Shown here piece by piece: positions 17,653 to 26,003 of a stretch of DNA of 64,000 nt. Each line of letters starts with the position of its first letter. Position 1 is the stretch's first letter. The stretch spans positions 2,108,001 through 2,172,000 of the forward strand of contig OZ253556.1 in the NCBI GenBank assembly GCA_965262705.1. The letters run 5' to 3'. Below the pieces are notes generated by a model. That model worked only from the letters and a program-made list of their open reading frames with translations, ran no database searches and had not been told where the DNA came from. Both the position numbers and the translations under genes were made by a program. This stretch comes from UJ101 sp965262705 (GTDB lineage Bacteria; Bacteroidota; Bacteroidia; Flavobacteriales; UJ101).

Positions 17653-17706
17653 GATCGTTGAAAAAAGCATGCTATCAACTACAAGTCATCGTAATCTATA
17701 GGTCTT
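17651..17706 (+). mobile_element. Short GAGACC-type element (about 56 bp)
   Basis: It starts GAGATCGTTGAAAAAAGC and ends ATAGGTCTT. The interior CATGCTATCAACTACAAGTC marks a second, shorter subfamily also seen at 18664 and 37884. It begins inside the stop codon of the glycosyltransferase gene and ends 4 bp before the next start. No target duplication seen. Confidence 0.6.
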
Positions 17707-17710
17707 AAAA

Positions 17711-18676
17711 ATGAATTTAAATCCGATTACTACTCACTTAAGCAACCACTCTCGTGCTGCCCCGATAATGAAAATGAATCTCCCTCTTTTCTCAATAAAA
17801 AAAGTATGTGTCTTTATAAAAAGAGAAGATTTAAGTCATCCTTATTTATCAGGAAATAAATTGAGAAAACTTAAGTATAATCTCATAGAAGCCTCAACTT
17901 TGGGGTATCAGACTTTACTGACTTTCGGAGGAGCTTATTCCAATCATATTATAGCAACCGCCGCTGCCGGTCATGAATACGGGTTTAAAACCATCGGAGT
18001 TATTCGTGGAGAGGAGTTGAGCAAACAAATTAAAAGCGTTTTAAGAGAAAACGAAACTTTAAAACAAGCATATCGTTTAGGGATGAGATTTCATTTTATT
18101 TCAAGAGAAGACTACCAGAAAAAAGAAAAAGACGATTTTATTAAAAAATTAATCCAAAAGTTTGGTAAGTTTTATCTTATTCCGGAAGGAGGAACGAATG
18201 AATTAGCAGTGAAAGGAAGCGGTGAAATTTTATCAGATGACCCAAGAATCATGGATTTTGAATATATTGCCTGCGCTATGGGAACAGGAGGGACCATTAC
18301 AGGCTTAATAAAAGCTGCTCAAACTCATCAGACCATTTTAGGATTCCCGGTTTTAAAAAATGCCTCTTTTTTAAAAAAGGGAATTCAAAAATATACGAAT
18401 AATAAAAATTATAAAATAATAACCAACTATGATTTTGGGGGATATGCTAAATACACCCCGCAACTTATAGACTTTATCAATACCATAAAACAACAAACCG
18501 GAGTTCCTTTAGACCCTGTTTACACCGGAAAAATGATGTATGGTTTGGTAAAATTAATAAAAAATGATTACTTTGAAACTGGTTCACGAGTTTTAGTTAT
18601 TCACACCGGTGGATTACAGGGTATAAAAGGATTTAACCAGCGGTTAAAAAGAAAAAACCAACTGAGACTGTTGTAA
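17711..18676 (+). CDS. PLP-dependent D-cysteine desulfhydrase / ACC deaminase family
   Basis: A 321-residue fold-type II PLP enzyme of the 1-aminocyclopropane-1-carboxylate deaminase/D-cysteine desulfhydrase family. KREDLSHPYLSGNKLRKLKYN carries the PLP lysine near residue 51. TFGGAYSNHIIATAAAG and IPEGGTNELAVKG bind the cofactor phosphate, and ACAMGTGGTITG follows. Substrate residues do not let me choose between D-cysteine and ACC. The last four residues (LRLL) and the TAA are read from a GAGACC element that starts at 18664, so the native C-terminus has been replaced. Confidence 0.8.
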   Translation: MNLNPITTHLSNHSRAAPIMKMNLPLFSIKKVCVFIKREDLSHPYLSGNKLRKLKYNLIEASTLGYQTLLTFGGAYSNHIIATAAAGHEYGFKTIGVIRGEELSKQIKSVLRENETLKQAYRLGMRFHFISREDYQKKEKDDFIKKLIQKFGKFYLIPEGGTNELAVKGSGEILSDDPRIMDFEYIACAMGTGGTITGLIKAAQTHQTILGFPVLKNASFLKKGIQKYTNNKNYKIITNYDFGGYAKYTPQLIDFINTIKQQTGVPLDPVYTGKMMYGLVKLIKNDYFETGSRVLVIHTGGLQGIKGFNQRLKRKNQLRLL

Positions 18677-18917
18677 AAAGCATTCTATCAATTGCAAGTC
18701 AGCAAAGCTAATAAAATACAACTTGAGACCGTTGCAAAAAGCACGCTAACAAAAAAACGCAACGCGCGATAAAAATTAAACACCGGAACAACCTTTTGGG
18801 TGTGGAGGATTTTAATTTTTTGAGAAGTACGCCGTTTGAAGCTAAATACTTTCTTTTTCATGCTTTTTTATATGTTCTGCAACGGTCTCACTTTTTTATA
18901 TATTCTACAGCGGTCTC
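18664..18917 (+). mobile_element. Nested GAGACC elements (inner copy 18725-18889)
   Basis: An outer element starts GAGACTGTTGTAAAAAGC at 18664 and ends CTACAGCGGTCTC at 18917. Inside it, a full 165-bp copy with ends GAGACCGTTGCA and TGCAACGGTCTC runs 18725-18889. The outer left part is of the short subfamily and the outer right end is of the long one. The flanks of the inner copy share ACTT but not a clean 5-mer. Confidence 0.78.
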
Positions 18918-18970
18918 TCATCAATATAACAATTTCTTTAACTCATCGAGTTTCAATCAAACAAAAAAGT

Positions 18971-18978
18971 TATTTTTG
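18971..18978 (+). promoter_or_regulatory. Putative -7 promoter element of menA
   Basis: TATTTTTG fits the Bacteroidetes TAnnTTTG element. It lies 19 bp before the menA start. No clear -33 TTTG. Confidence 0.45.
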
Positions 18979-18997
18979 CTAAAGTATTTTATTATGA

Positions 18998-19882
18998 ATG
19001 GATTGGATAAAAGCAGCACGACTTAGAACACTTCCCCTTTCACTTTCGGGTATTATTTTAGGAAGTCTCATTGCCAGAATCGATGGGTACTGGAACAGTA
19101 CTATTTTTTTATTTGCATGTTTAACTACGGTTTTATTTCAAATCTTATCCAATTATGCAAATGATTACGGTGATGGCATAAAAGGTACGGATAAGCATCG
19201 TATAGGTCCTAAACGTGTAATACAAAGCGGTAAGATTTCGCCCGGAAAAATGAAAAGCGCCATTTTTATTCTCTCTTTTCTCAGTCTTATTTCAACTTTT
19301 TATTTAGTTTATTTGTCATTTGAAGGAAAATATATTTTTTACTCACTTCTTTTTGTAGGATTAGGTATAGCAAGTATCGTTGCAGCGATTAAATATACCG
19401 TAGGTACATCGGCGTACGGCTATTATGGATTAGGTGATATTTTTGTTTTTTTATTTTTTGGCCTGCTCGCTGTTTTGGGAAGCTATTTTTTATTTCACCA
19501 CACGCTCAATTTTCTTCTTTTTATACCGGCTGGTTCCGTGGGATTATTGAGCATGGCAGTACTAAACCTTAATAATATGCGGGATATCGAGTCCGACAAA
19601 AAAGCCAAAAAGCACACATGGGCAGTCAAAATAGGGCTGAAGAAGGCGATAAAATATCATATAATACTTATTATACTACCTTTTGTGTTGCTTACTTTGT
19701 ATTGTATATTGTCGGGAAAAGTTTACGGACTTTTTTTTCTCATTTTTTTTATCCCGATGATGACTCATTTAGAGAAAGTCAGAAAAACTACGAATCCCAA
19801 AGATTTTGATCCGGAGCTAAAAAAAGTAGCCGTCCTAACCTTTCTAATTTGCCTTACGCTAGGGATTGGAATAAATATTTGA
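18998..19882 (+). CDS. menA: 1,4-dihydroxy-2-naphthoate polyprenyltransferase
   Basis: A 294-residue UbiA-family membrane prenyltransferase that attaches the isoprenoid chain in menaquinone synthesis. MDWIKAARLRTLPLSLSG is the typical MenA N-terminus. SNYANDYGDGIKGTD is the first Asp-rich, Mg-binding site and NNMRDIESDKKAKK the second. About eight membrane helices. It is a single gene between element-filled gaps. Confidence 0.93.
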   Translation: MDWIKAARLRTLPLSLSGIILGSLIARIDGYWNSTIFLFACLTTVLFQILSNYANDYGDGIKGTDKHRIGPKRVIQSGKISPGKMKSAIFILSFLSLISTFYLVYLSFEGKYIFYSLLFVGLGIASIVAAIKYTVGTSAYGYYGLGDIFVFLFFGLLAVLGSYFLFHHTLNFLLFIPAGSVGLLSMAVLNLNNMRDIESDKKAKKHTWAVKIGLKKAIKYHIILIILPFVLLTLYCILSGKVYGLFFLIFFIPMMTHLEKVRKTTNPKDFDPELKKVAVLTFLICLTLGIGINI

Positions 19883-19967
19883 TGTCTTTTACAAAGAGAA
19901 TTCTAAGATGCTATATTGAAAATAAGAGGCGTTTAGCTATCACTGAATTTAGATTTGCTTATTTTAA

Positions 19968-20154
19968 GAGACCGTTGCAAAAAGCACTTTAGCAAAAAAA
20001 TGCTTGTATTGAGTTTGCCGAAATGCAACGCCCGATAAAAATGCAACACCGGAGCAACCTTTGGGTTGCGAGGATTTTAATTTTTTGAGAAGGAAGCAGT
20101 TTGAAGCGAGATGCTTTCTTTTTCATGCTTTTTTATGTATTCTGCAACGGTCTC
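19968..20154 (+). mobile_element. GAGACC element, full-length copy (187 bp), TSD TTTAA
   Basis: Perfect GAGACCGTTGCA / TGCAACGGTCTC ends. TTTAA is duplicated at 19963-19967 and 20155-20159. This copy has the longer left half with GCTTGTATTGAGTTTGCCG, absent from the 165-bp copies. The 402-bp gap between menA and rseP holds little besides this element and the rseP promoter. Confidence 0.92.
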
Positions 20155-20248
20155 TTTAAGTTCAGTTGCTAAAGTGATTTCTGAAACCGTCTCGTACTCT
20201 TTTTAACATTTCTAAAAAATTAAATTTTATTAATCCCGCTAAAACAAT

Positions 20249-20256
20249 TACTTTTG
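20249..20256 (+). promoter_or_regulatory. Putative -7 promoter element of rseP
   Basis: TACTTTTG matches TAnnTTTG, 28 bp before the rseP start codon. Confidence 0.5.
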
Positions 20257-20284
20257 TGTCCTTATAAATTAATTAAAGAAATAT

Positions 20285-21622
20285 ATGAGTTCCGGGGTAT
20301 GGATTCAAATCGCTCAACTGATACTATCACTTTCTATATTGGTTATCCTGCACGAATTAGGTCACTTTCTTCCTGCTAAATGGTTTAAAACCCGTGTGGA
20401 AAAGTTCTATTTATTCTTTAATCCGTATTTTTCATTGATAAAGAAAAAAATAGGGGATACTGAATATGGAATCGGATGGCTGCCTCTGGGTGGTTATGTA
20501 AAAATCGCGGGTATGATTGACGAATCCATGGATAAAAAACAAATGAATAAAAACCCTGAGCCATGGGAGTTTCGTGCAAAGCCGGCCTGGCAGCGTTTAA
20601 TTATCATGGGCGGAGGGGTAACGGTCAATGTAATTTTAGGATACCTTATTTTTTCGATGCTGTTGTTTACCTGGGGGCAAAGTTTTATTTATACACAAGA
20701 TTTAAAGTATGGTATCGTAACCGATAGCATCGGCAAAGCCATTGGGTTTAAAAATGGAGATCATCTTTTAAAAATAGATGGAAAAACAACCACAGCATTT
20801 AACACGGCTCGAAAAGATTTATTATTTTCCGATCAAGCAACCGTCTTAAGAGACGGAAAGAAAGTAACGCTTAATTTTAGCGATGAAGATAAGGCAAAGA
20901 TGCTAGCGCATAACGGGCTAATTGATATAAGAATGCCTGCCCGTGTTGGATATATACAGGATTCATTAGATGCTGGAAATGCAGGCGTTCTGCCAGGAGA
21001 TAAAATTTTAAAAATAAATAATACGCCCGTTTATTATTTTGATGAGGTATCATCGATTATAAGGAAAAACCCATCGCAATCTATTTCATTGTTGATCGAG
21101 CGTAAGGGGAAAAAACAACAGATTAATGTAAAGGTAAATAAACAAGGCTTGATTGGGATTTCTTCAATGATTGTAGCCCCTGATTTATTAAAAAAAGAAT
21201 TTAATATTATCGATAAAAAATATAGCTTTTTTGAAGCCTTAACTAAAGGGGGAAGATATGCCTATGAAGTACTAAAAGATAATGTTTGCATTATTTACAT
21301 GATTATTTTTAAGCCCAAAACCGAAGCCTATAAACAAGCCGGCAGTTTTATTTCTATTACGAAAGCATTTTCTTCCTATTGGGATTGGCAAAGTTTCTGG
21401 TTTATGACTGGACAATTATCTCTTGTATTAGCCATCATGAATCTCTTACCTATTCCTGCACTTGACGGCGGACACATGGTGTTCACACTTTGGGAAATCA
21501 TCACGAGAAGAAAGCCCCGACAAAAATTTTTAGAAGCGGCTCAAATAATAGGAGGAATAATTATATTAACGCTAATAGTCGTTGTTATCAGCTGGGATGT
21601 TATTAAGAATTTCTTTTTGTAG
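20285..21622 (+). CDS. rseP: Site-2 intramembrane zinc protease
   Basis: A 445-residue M50 protease (RseP/YaeL) of the inner membrane, which cleaves anti-sigma factors and signal-peptide remnants within the bilayer. The zinc site HELGH is at residues 23-27. Two PDZ domains lie between about residues 125 and 300 (second one around NAGVLPGDKILKINN). The third metal ligand is in PALDGGHMVF near residue 395. Four membrane helices. Usual length for the family. Confidence 0.93.
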   Translation: MSSGVWIQIAQLILSLSILVILHELGHFLPAKWFKTRVEKFYLFFNPYFSLIKKKIGDTEYGIGWLPLGGYVKIAGMIDESMDKKQMNKNPEPWEFRAKPAWQRLIIMGGGVTVNVILGYLIFSMLLFTWGQSFIYTQDLKYGIVTDSIGKAIGFKNGDHLLKIDGKTTTAFNTARKDLLFSDQATVLRDGKKVTLNFSDEDKAKMLAHNGLIDIRMPARVGYIQDSLDAGNAGVLPGDKILKINNTPVYYFDEVSSIIRKNPSQSISLLIERKGKKQQINVKVNKQGLIGISSMIVAPDLLKKEFNIIDKKYSFFEALTKGGRYAYEVLKDNVCIIYMIIFKPKTEAYKQAGSFISITKAFSSYWDWQSFWFMTGQLSLVLAIMNLLPIPALDGGHMVFTLWEIITRRKPRQKFLEAAQIIGGIIILTLIVVVISWDVIKNFFL

Positions 21623-21704
21623 ATTTTTTGCTTTTTTATATATTCTGCAAGTCAGCGTAATTTAAAATCAGATGCCATATTAACTTTTTGACTGTTAGTA
21701 TTTT

Positions 21705-21914
21705 GAGAGCGTTGCAAAAAGCACTTTAGTAAAAAAATGCTTGTATTGAGTTTGCCGAAATGCAACGCCCGATAAAAATTAAACGCCGGAGCAACCTTTG
21801 GGTTGTGAGGATTTTAATTTTTTGAGATGGTTACTGAGCCTGTTGAAGTAAGGAAGCAGTTTGAAGCTAAATGCTTTCTTTTTTATACTTTTTTATGTGT
21901 TCTGCAACAGTCTC
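21705..21914 (+). mobile_element. GAGACC element, 210-bp copy, TSD ATTTT
   Basis: The ends are GAGAGCGTTGCA and TGCAACAGTCTC. ATTTT is duplicated at 21700-21704 and 21915-21919. An extra cassette GGTTACTGAGCCTGTTGAAG sits between the core hairpin and the AAGGAAGCAGTTTGAAG block, the same place where other copies carry longer palindromes. Confidence 0.9.
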
Positions 21915-21951
21915 ATTTTAATTATGTTTATTCTGCAGTAGTTCCTTAATA

Positions 21952-22602
21952 TTACAGCGAATCATTTAGCAGATGCCTAAATTCATTAAGCACACAGGCT
22001 GTAGCACCCCACACCACATATTTCCCAAACCGAAAGGCAGGAGTCAGTCGGTGTATATTTTCTTTATCTTTTGACACTTTTGTTCGGTTTCGCTGGTCTA
22101 ATAATTGGCAAAGACTTACATTAAAAACATCTTCTACTTCGGTAGATTTGGGTATATAGCCTGAGGACAAATGTTCTGGATTTATCTTTCCTGAAAAAGT
22201 CCCGACATAAGGAGTAACTAAAAAATCGCTTATAGGAATATAAATGGAAGATAACGACTGGATAATTTTTATTTCTGAAGAATCAACACCTAATTCTTCC
22301 TCTGTTTCCCGTAAGGCAGTAGATGCCACGTTTTTATCGAAAATTTCTGTTTTTCCACCGGGTAATCCTATTTCTCCTGAGTGATTTCCCCTATACGTCG
22401 TTCGCTTTATTAATGGAAAATACACTATATTTTTTGACTCGATCAATAGAAAGAGTACCTCAGCTTCTTTTACTTTTGAACATTTTCCCCTTAGAGAAAT
22501 ATCTCGGCAGACAGTTGACATTTCTTTATGCGCTATTTCTCCAGGAAGGGATTTACCATTTAGCTTATCAACGATTTGGGCTAAGTTATTTTTCAGTATC
22601 AT
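21952..22602 (-). CDS. CoA pyrophosphatase-type Nudix hydrolase
   Basis: A 216-residue Nudix enzyme. The Nudix box GGKTEIFDKNVASTALRETE continues with EELGV. It is preceded by LIKRTTYRGNHSGEIGLPGG, the extra motif of NUDT7/YeaB-type CoA diphosphatases. So it probably splits CoA or acyl-CoA into phosphopantetheine and 3',5'-ADP. I start at the internal Met (22602) rather than 22638, because the upstream residues lie inside the neighbouring gene and are not family-like. The start overlaps the end of the TRIC gene by 17 bp, so the two are co-transcribed. Confidence 0.85.
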   Translation of the reverse strand: MILKNNLAQIVDKLNGKSLPGEIAHKEMSTVCRDISLRGKCSKVKEAEVLFLLIESKNIVYFPLIKRTTYRGNHSGEIGLPGGKTEIFDKNVASTALRETEEELGVDSSEIKIIQSLSSIYIPISDFLVTPYVGTFSGKINPEHLSSGYIPKSTEVEDVFNVSLCQLLDQRNRTKVSKDKENIHRLTPAFRFGKYVVWGATACVLNEFRHLLNDSL

Positions 22603-23194
22603 ATACACTAGGAAGAGAAATTTTGCGCCAAACCACAAGAGTTCTAATAAAAATAATGGTAAATACCGTCAGTAGATAGATAATATCAATAGAAATTTTC
22701 ATTTCATAAAGAAAGATAAACATTGCCCCTCCGATGATACTGGCTAAGGCGTAAATTTCTTTATGAAAAATTAACGGTAATTCATGGGTCAAAATATCTC
22801 GAACTACTCCGCCAAAAGTTCCGGTAATCATACCGAGCATAACGCATAGCAAAGGACTGATACCAAAATAAAGCCCTTTTTGAACGCCAATAATCGTAAA
22901 CGTGGCTAACCCTACGGTGTCAAAAATAAAAAAAGTTTTTCTCAAGTAACTCATTTTTTTTCTAAAAATAATCGCTATAAGATAGCCGATAAATATCATC
23001 AGCGGATAACCCCATGACCTCATCCAAGCGACGGGCTGGTCTCCTATAAGTAAATCTCTAATTGTTCCACCTCCCACAGCCGTAGCCGCAGCGATGACGA
23101 GTACTCCGAATAAATCTAAACGTTTATTCATTGCAGATAAGGCACCCGAGATAGCAAAAAATCCAGTTCCTATAAAATCTAACCAATTAAACAT
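22586..23194 (-). CDS. TRIC-type cation channel family protein (YicG/UPF0126)
   Basis: A 202-residue integral membrane protein with an internal duplication. Each half holds three helices and a glycine-rich motif: AVGGGTIRDLLIG near residue 40 and FGGVVRDILTHELP near residue 125. Prokaryotic TRIC proteins with this repeat form trimeric cation channels; the cellular role is not settled. It is the first gene of a two-gene unit with the Nudix hydrolase. Confidence 0.88.
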   Translation of the reverse strand: MFNWLDFIGTGFFAISGALSAMNKRLDLFGVLVIAAATAVGGGTIRDLLIGDQPVAWMRSWGYPLMIFIGYLIAIIFRKKMSYLRKTFFIFDTVGLATFTIIGVQKGLYFGISPLLCVMLGMITGTFGGVVRDILTHELPLIFHKEIYALASIIGGAMFIFLYEMKISIDIIYLLTVFTIIFIRTLVVWRKISLPSVYDTEK

Positions 23195-23338
23195 TTTAAC
23201 CCCATTGAGTATTCAAAAAAAGCGCAAATAAATTTTTTATTTTTTACGAATGGTAAAAATGTAAGAATCCAAGACGCCTTAACGGCAAAGTTAGGGAAAT
23301 TTATTCTATCGTAAACGATATTTTGATTGAAATGAACG

Positions 23339-24481
23339 CTATACAGCAGAATTATTTTTATAGCTATTAACCGCTTTTTCGTATAAAGAATGATACATCG
23401 GTAAAATTTTTTCTTTGCTGAAGTGTAAGGAATGCGCTTTTGCGTTTGCCTTAAATTGTTTTAATCTCTCTTTGTTTTTCAATAAAAATAAAGCATTTTT
23501 TGCCATATCCGCTACATCTTCTACCTCGGATAGAAACCCGGTAACTTCATTTTTATTTACTTCAGAAATACCGCCCGCATTAGAAGAAATAACTGGCAAC
23601 CCCGCAGCCATGGCTTCTAAGGCGGCTAATCCAAAACTCTCTTGAGAGGAGGGCAGTAAAAACAGGTCACAGGCATGTAAAATTTCATAAAAATTTTGAA
23701 CCCCACTAAAAAAAATAACTTTTCCTTTCAAGTTCAATTTTCTAACTAATAATTCTACTTGTTCCCTTTCAGGCCCAGTCCCAACTAAAAGCAATTTTGC
23801 TTTGATGCTTTTCTGAACGCTATAAAACACTTTTATCACATCGGTTACTCTTTTTACTTTTCTAAAATTAGAGATATGTACTAATAAGTGTTCCTCTGGC
23901 AATGCCAGATATTTTCTCGGACATTTTTTTGTTTTAATAAATAATTTAGTATCGATAAAATTGGGAATAACTTCAATAGATTTTTTAAGGTTAAAAAGTT
24001 GAAGAGTATCTTTTTTTAAACTTTTAGATACGCTAGTTACAAAATCTGATTGATTAATGCTAAATTCTACCGCTGATTTATAGCTTGGATGCCTTCCTAC
24101 CAGTGTAATATCTGTGCCGTGTAAAGTGGTGATTACTGGTAGGCTGATTCCTTCTTCTCTCAAAATTTGCTTCGCAATAAACGCCGCATACGCATGCGGA
24201 ATGGCATAATGAACATGCAGGATGTCTAACCCATATTGTTTAGTGATGTTTACCATTAATGTTGATAACGCCAATGAATAAGGTTGATACTCAAATAAGG
24301 GATAACGTTCTACTTCTACTGGATGAAAAATAACATTAGGTAATAGCACATTCAAACGCACGGGTTGATGATAACTAATGAAATGAATCTCATTTCCTTT
24401 TTTTGCAAATTCCATTCCCAGCTGGGTGGCTACAATTCCACTTCCGCCAAAAGTAGGATAGCATACAATGCCTATTTTCAT
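23339..24481 (-). CDS. bshA: N-acetyl-alpha-D-glucosaminyl L-malate synthase
   Basis: A 380-residue GT4 enzyme, the first step of bacillithiol synthesis (UDP-GlcNAc plus L-malate). The N-terminus KIGIVCYPTFGGSGIVATQLG is diagnostic for BshA, followed by ISYHQPVRLN, HVHYAIPHAYAA and TTLHGTDITLVG. SSQESFGLAALEAMAAGLPV is the Ex7E motif. A ypdA-type reductase at 58301 supports a bacillithiol system. The BshB/BshC partners are not evident here. Confidence 0.92.
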   Translation of the reverse strand: MKIGIVCYPTFGGSGIVATQLGMEFAKKGNEIHFISYHQPVRLNVLLPNVIFHPVEVERYPLFEYQPYSLALSTLMVNITKQYGLDILHVHYAIPHAYAAFIAKQILREEGISLPVITTLHGTDITLVGRHPSYKSAVEFSINQSDFVTSVSKSLKKDTLQLFNLKKSIEVIPNFIDTKLFIKTKKCPRKYLALPEEHLLVHISNFRKVKRVTDVIKVFYSVQKSIKAKLLLVGTGPEREQVELLVRKLNLKGKVIFFSGVQNFYEILHACDLFLLPSSQESFGLAALEAMAAGLPVISSNAGGISEVNKNEVTGFLSEVEDVADMAKNALFLLKNKERLKQFKANAKAHSLHFSKEKILPMYHSLYEKAVNSYKNNSAV

Positions 24482-24497
24482 GAGGATTTATTTTTCC

Positions 24498-24505
24498 CAA
24501 AAATA
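24498..24505 (-). promoter_or_regulatory. Putative -7 promoter element of bshA
   Basis: TATTTTTG on the minus strand, 16 bp upstream of the bshA start. Confidence 0.45.
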
Positions 24506-24521
24506 GTTATTTTAATGTTTT

Positions 24522-24605
24522 AAGACCTTTAGCTTACGCTGACTTGAAGTTCGGATGCTAAAATACTTTCTTTTTCATACTTTTTTATGTATTCTGCAAC
24601 ATTCC
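24522..24605 (+). mobile_element. Decayed GAGACC element
   Basis: It starts AAGACCTTTAGCTTACGCTG, keeps the block TACTTTCTTTTTCATAC, and ends TTCTGCAACATTCC. It fills the gap between the divergent bshA and holB genes. Confidence 0.6.
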
Positions 24606-24608
24606 CGT

Positions 24609-24616
24609 TATATTTG
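24609..24616 (+). promoter_or_regulatory. Putative -7 promoter element of holB, very close to the ATG
   Basis: TATATTTG ends only 5 bp before the ATG at 24622. If used, transcription would start at or near the start codon, giving a nearly leaderless mRNA. Confidence 0.4.
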
Positions 24617-24621
24617 CAGTT

Positions 24622-25749
24622 ATGTTATCCTACAACTTACTAGGAAATAAAATCGTACGAAAAAAACTGCTTCAATCGGCAGCGGCAGGTAAAATAGCAC
24701 ATGCACAATTATTTACCGGAGAAGAGGGCGTTGGCAAGCTGGCTTTTGCCATCCAATATGCAGCAGCTATACTAGCTGACGACAAAAAGGAATCTCCTGT
24801 TATAAAAAACTTTCAACATCCTGATTTGCATTTCGTCTTTCCGGTTACCACGAATGATAAAGTGAAATCAAAACCAGTGTCAGATTTATTTTTAAGGCAA
24901 TGGTACAGTTTTTTAAGCGAAAATAGGTATGGCTCTTTGTTTGACTGGTATCAGCATATCGGAATAGAAAACAAGCAAGGGCAAATCGGCGTGTATGAAG
25001 CAGAAAAAATCATTAAGAAATTAGCGCTAAAAAGCTATCAAGGGGGGTATAAGATAGTCATTATATGGAGAGCAGAAAAACTCAACAGCGCGGCATCAAA
25101 TAAGTTACTGAAAATTATAGAAGAACCTCCAGAAAAAACAGTTTTTATTCTCATTGCGGATAAAGAAGAAAAGTTGTTGCAGACGATTCGTTCACGTGTT
25201 CAACCGGTCTATTTTAAAAAAATTGAAGAGGAAGAAGTAGCGAAAAAGCTAACCATTGACCTAAATATAGAGGCAGACAAAGCGAAAGAAATTGCCTTTG
25301 CAGCACAAGGAAATTATAACCGGGCATTAAAATTAAGCAAACAAGCCGCAGAAAACGAGTTTGAGCCTTATTTTACTTCCTGGATTCGATGGGCGTTTAT
25401 GGCAAAGAATCGCCCGCAGGTGCTTAAAAATCTGGTCGAATGGGCAAATGAAATTAGTTCGTGGGGAAGAGAAAAACAAAAGAGGTTTTTGGATTATACC
25501 CTACAAATTTTTCGCCAGGCGATGCTAACAAATTATGGGTTGAGTTCAATGGTGTTTAAAAAAATAAAGGCGCAGGATTTTCATTGGCAAAAGTTTTCAT
25601 TTTATATTCACGGAGCGAATATTGAAAGTATTTTAAATGAACTCAACCAATCGTTTTATCACATAGAACGAAATGCAAATGCAAAGATTATTTTTTTAGA
25701 CCTGTCTATAAAAATCACACGTTTTTTACACTTAAAAATAAAAGAATAA
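24622..25749 (+). CDS. holB: DNA polymerase III delta prime subunit
   Basis: A 375-residue clamp-loader subunit of the AAA+ family. AHAQLFTGEEGVGKLAFAIQ (residues 26-45) is a P-loop-like region, and the sensor/SRC-like region reads KLLKIIEEPPEKTVFIL. DnaX-like zinc cysteines are not present. Bacteroidetes delta prime proteins look like this. It loads the beta clamp with gamma/tau and delta. Confidence 0.85.
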   Translation: MLSYNLLGNKIVRKKLLQSAAAGKIAHAQLFTGEEGVGKLAFAIQYAAAILADDKKESPVIKNFQHPDLHFVFPVTTNDKVKSKPVSDLFLRQWYSFLSENRYGSLFDWYQHIGIENKQGQIGVYEAEKIIKKLALKSYQGGYKIVIIWRAEKLNSAASNKLLKIIEEPPEKTVFILIADKEEKLLQTIRSRVQPVYFKKIEEEEVAKKLTIDLNIEADKAKEIAFAAQGNYNRALKLSKQAAENEFEPYFTSWIRWAFMAKNRPQVLKNLVEWANEISSWGREKQKRFLDYTLQIFRQAMLTNYGLSSMVFKKIKAQDFHWQKFSFYIHGANIESILNELNQSFYHIERNANAKIIFLDLSIKITRFLHLKIKE

Positions 25750-25765
25750 ACGTTTAAAAAGATTT

Positions 25766-25929
25766 GAGACCGTTGCAAAAAGCACTTTAGCAAAAAAATG
25801 CAACGCCCGATAAAAATTAAATACCTAAGCAACCTTTGGTTTGTGAGGATTTTAATTTTTTAAGAAGGAAGCAGTTTGAAGTTAGATGCTTTCTTTTTCA
25901 TACTTTTTTATTTGTTCAGCAACGGTCTC
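25766..25929 (+). mobile_element. GAGACC element, full-length copy (164 bp), TSD GATTT
   Basis: GAGACCGTTGCA / AGCAACGGTCTC ends. GATTT is duplicated at 25761-25765 and 25930-25934. Confidence 0.92.
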
Positions 25930-26003
25930 GATTTGTTTGATAGAGTACTTTGCGCAAAAGTCTCAGTGCTTTATTCAAGAAATACTCAATAAATCAATAA
26001 ATT

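Noticed and set aside
18720..18894. Clean target duplication of the inner nested element
   Set aside because: Only ACTT is shared, at shifted positions; cannot be told from chance.
18796..19026. 76-codon frame reading through an element into menA
   Set aside because: It is the translation of a GAGACC element; similar frames appear at other copies (for example 41463-41657).
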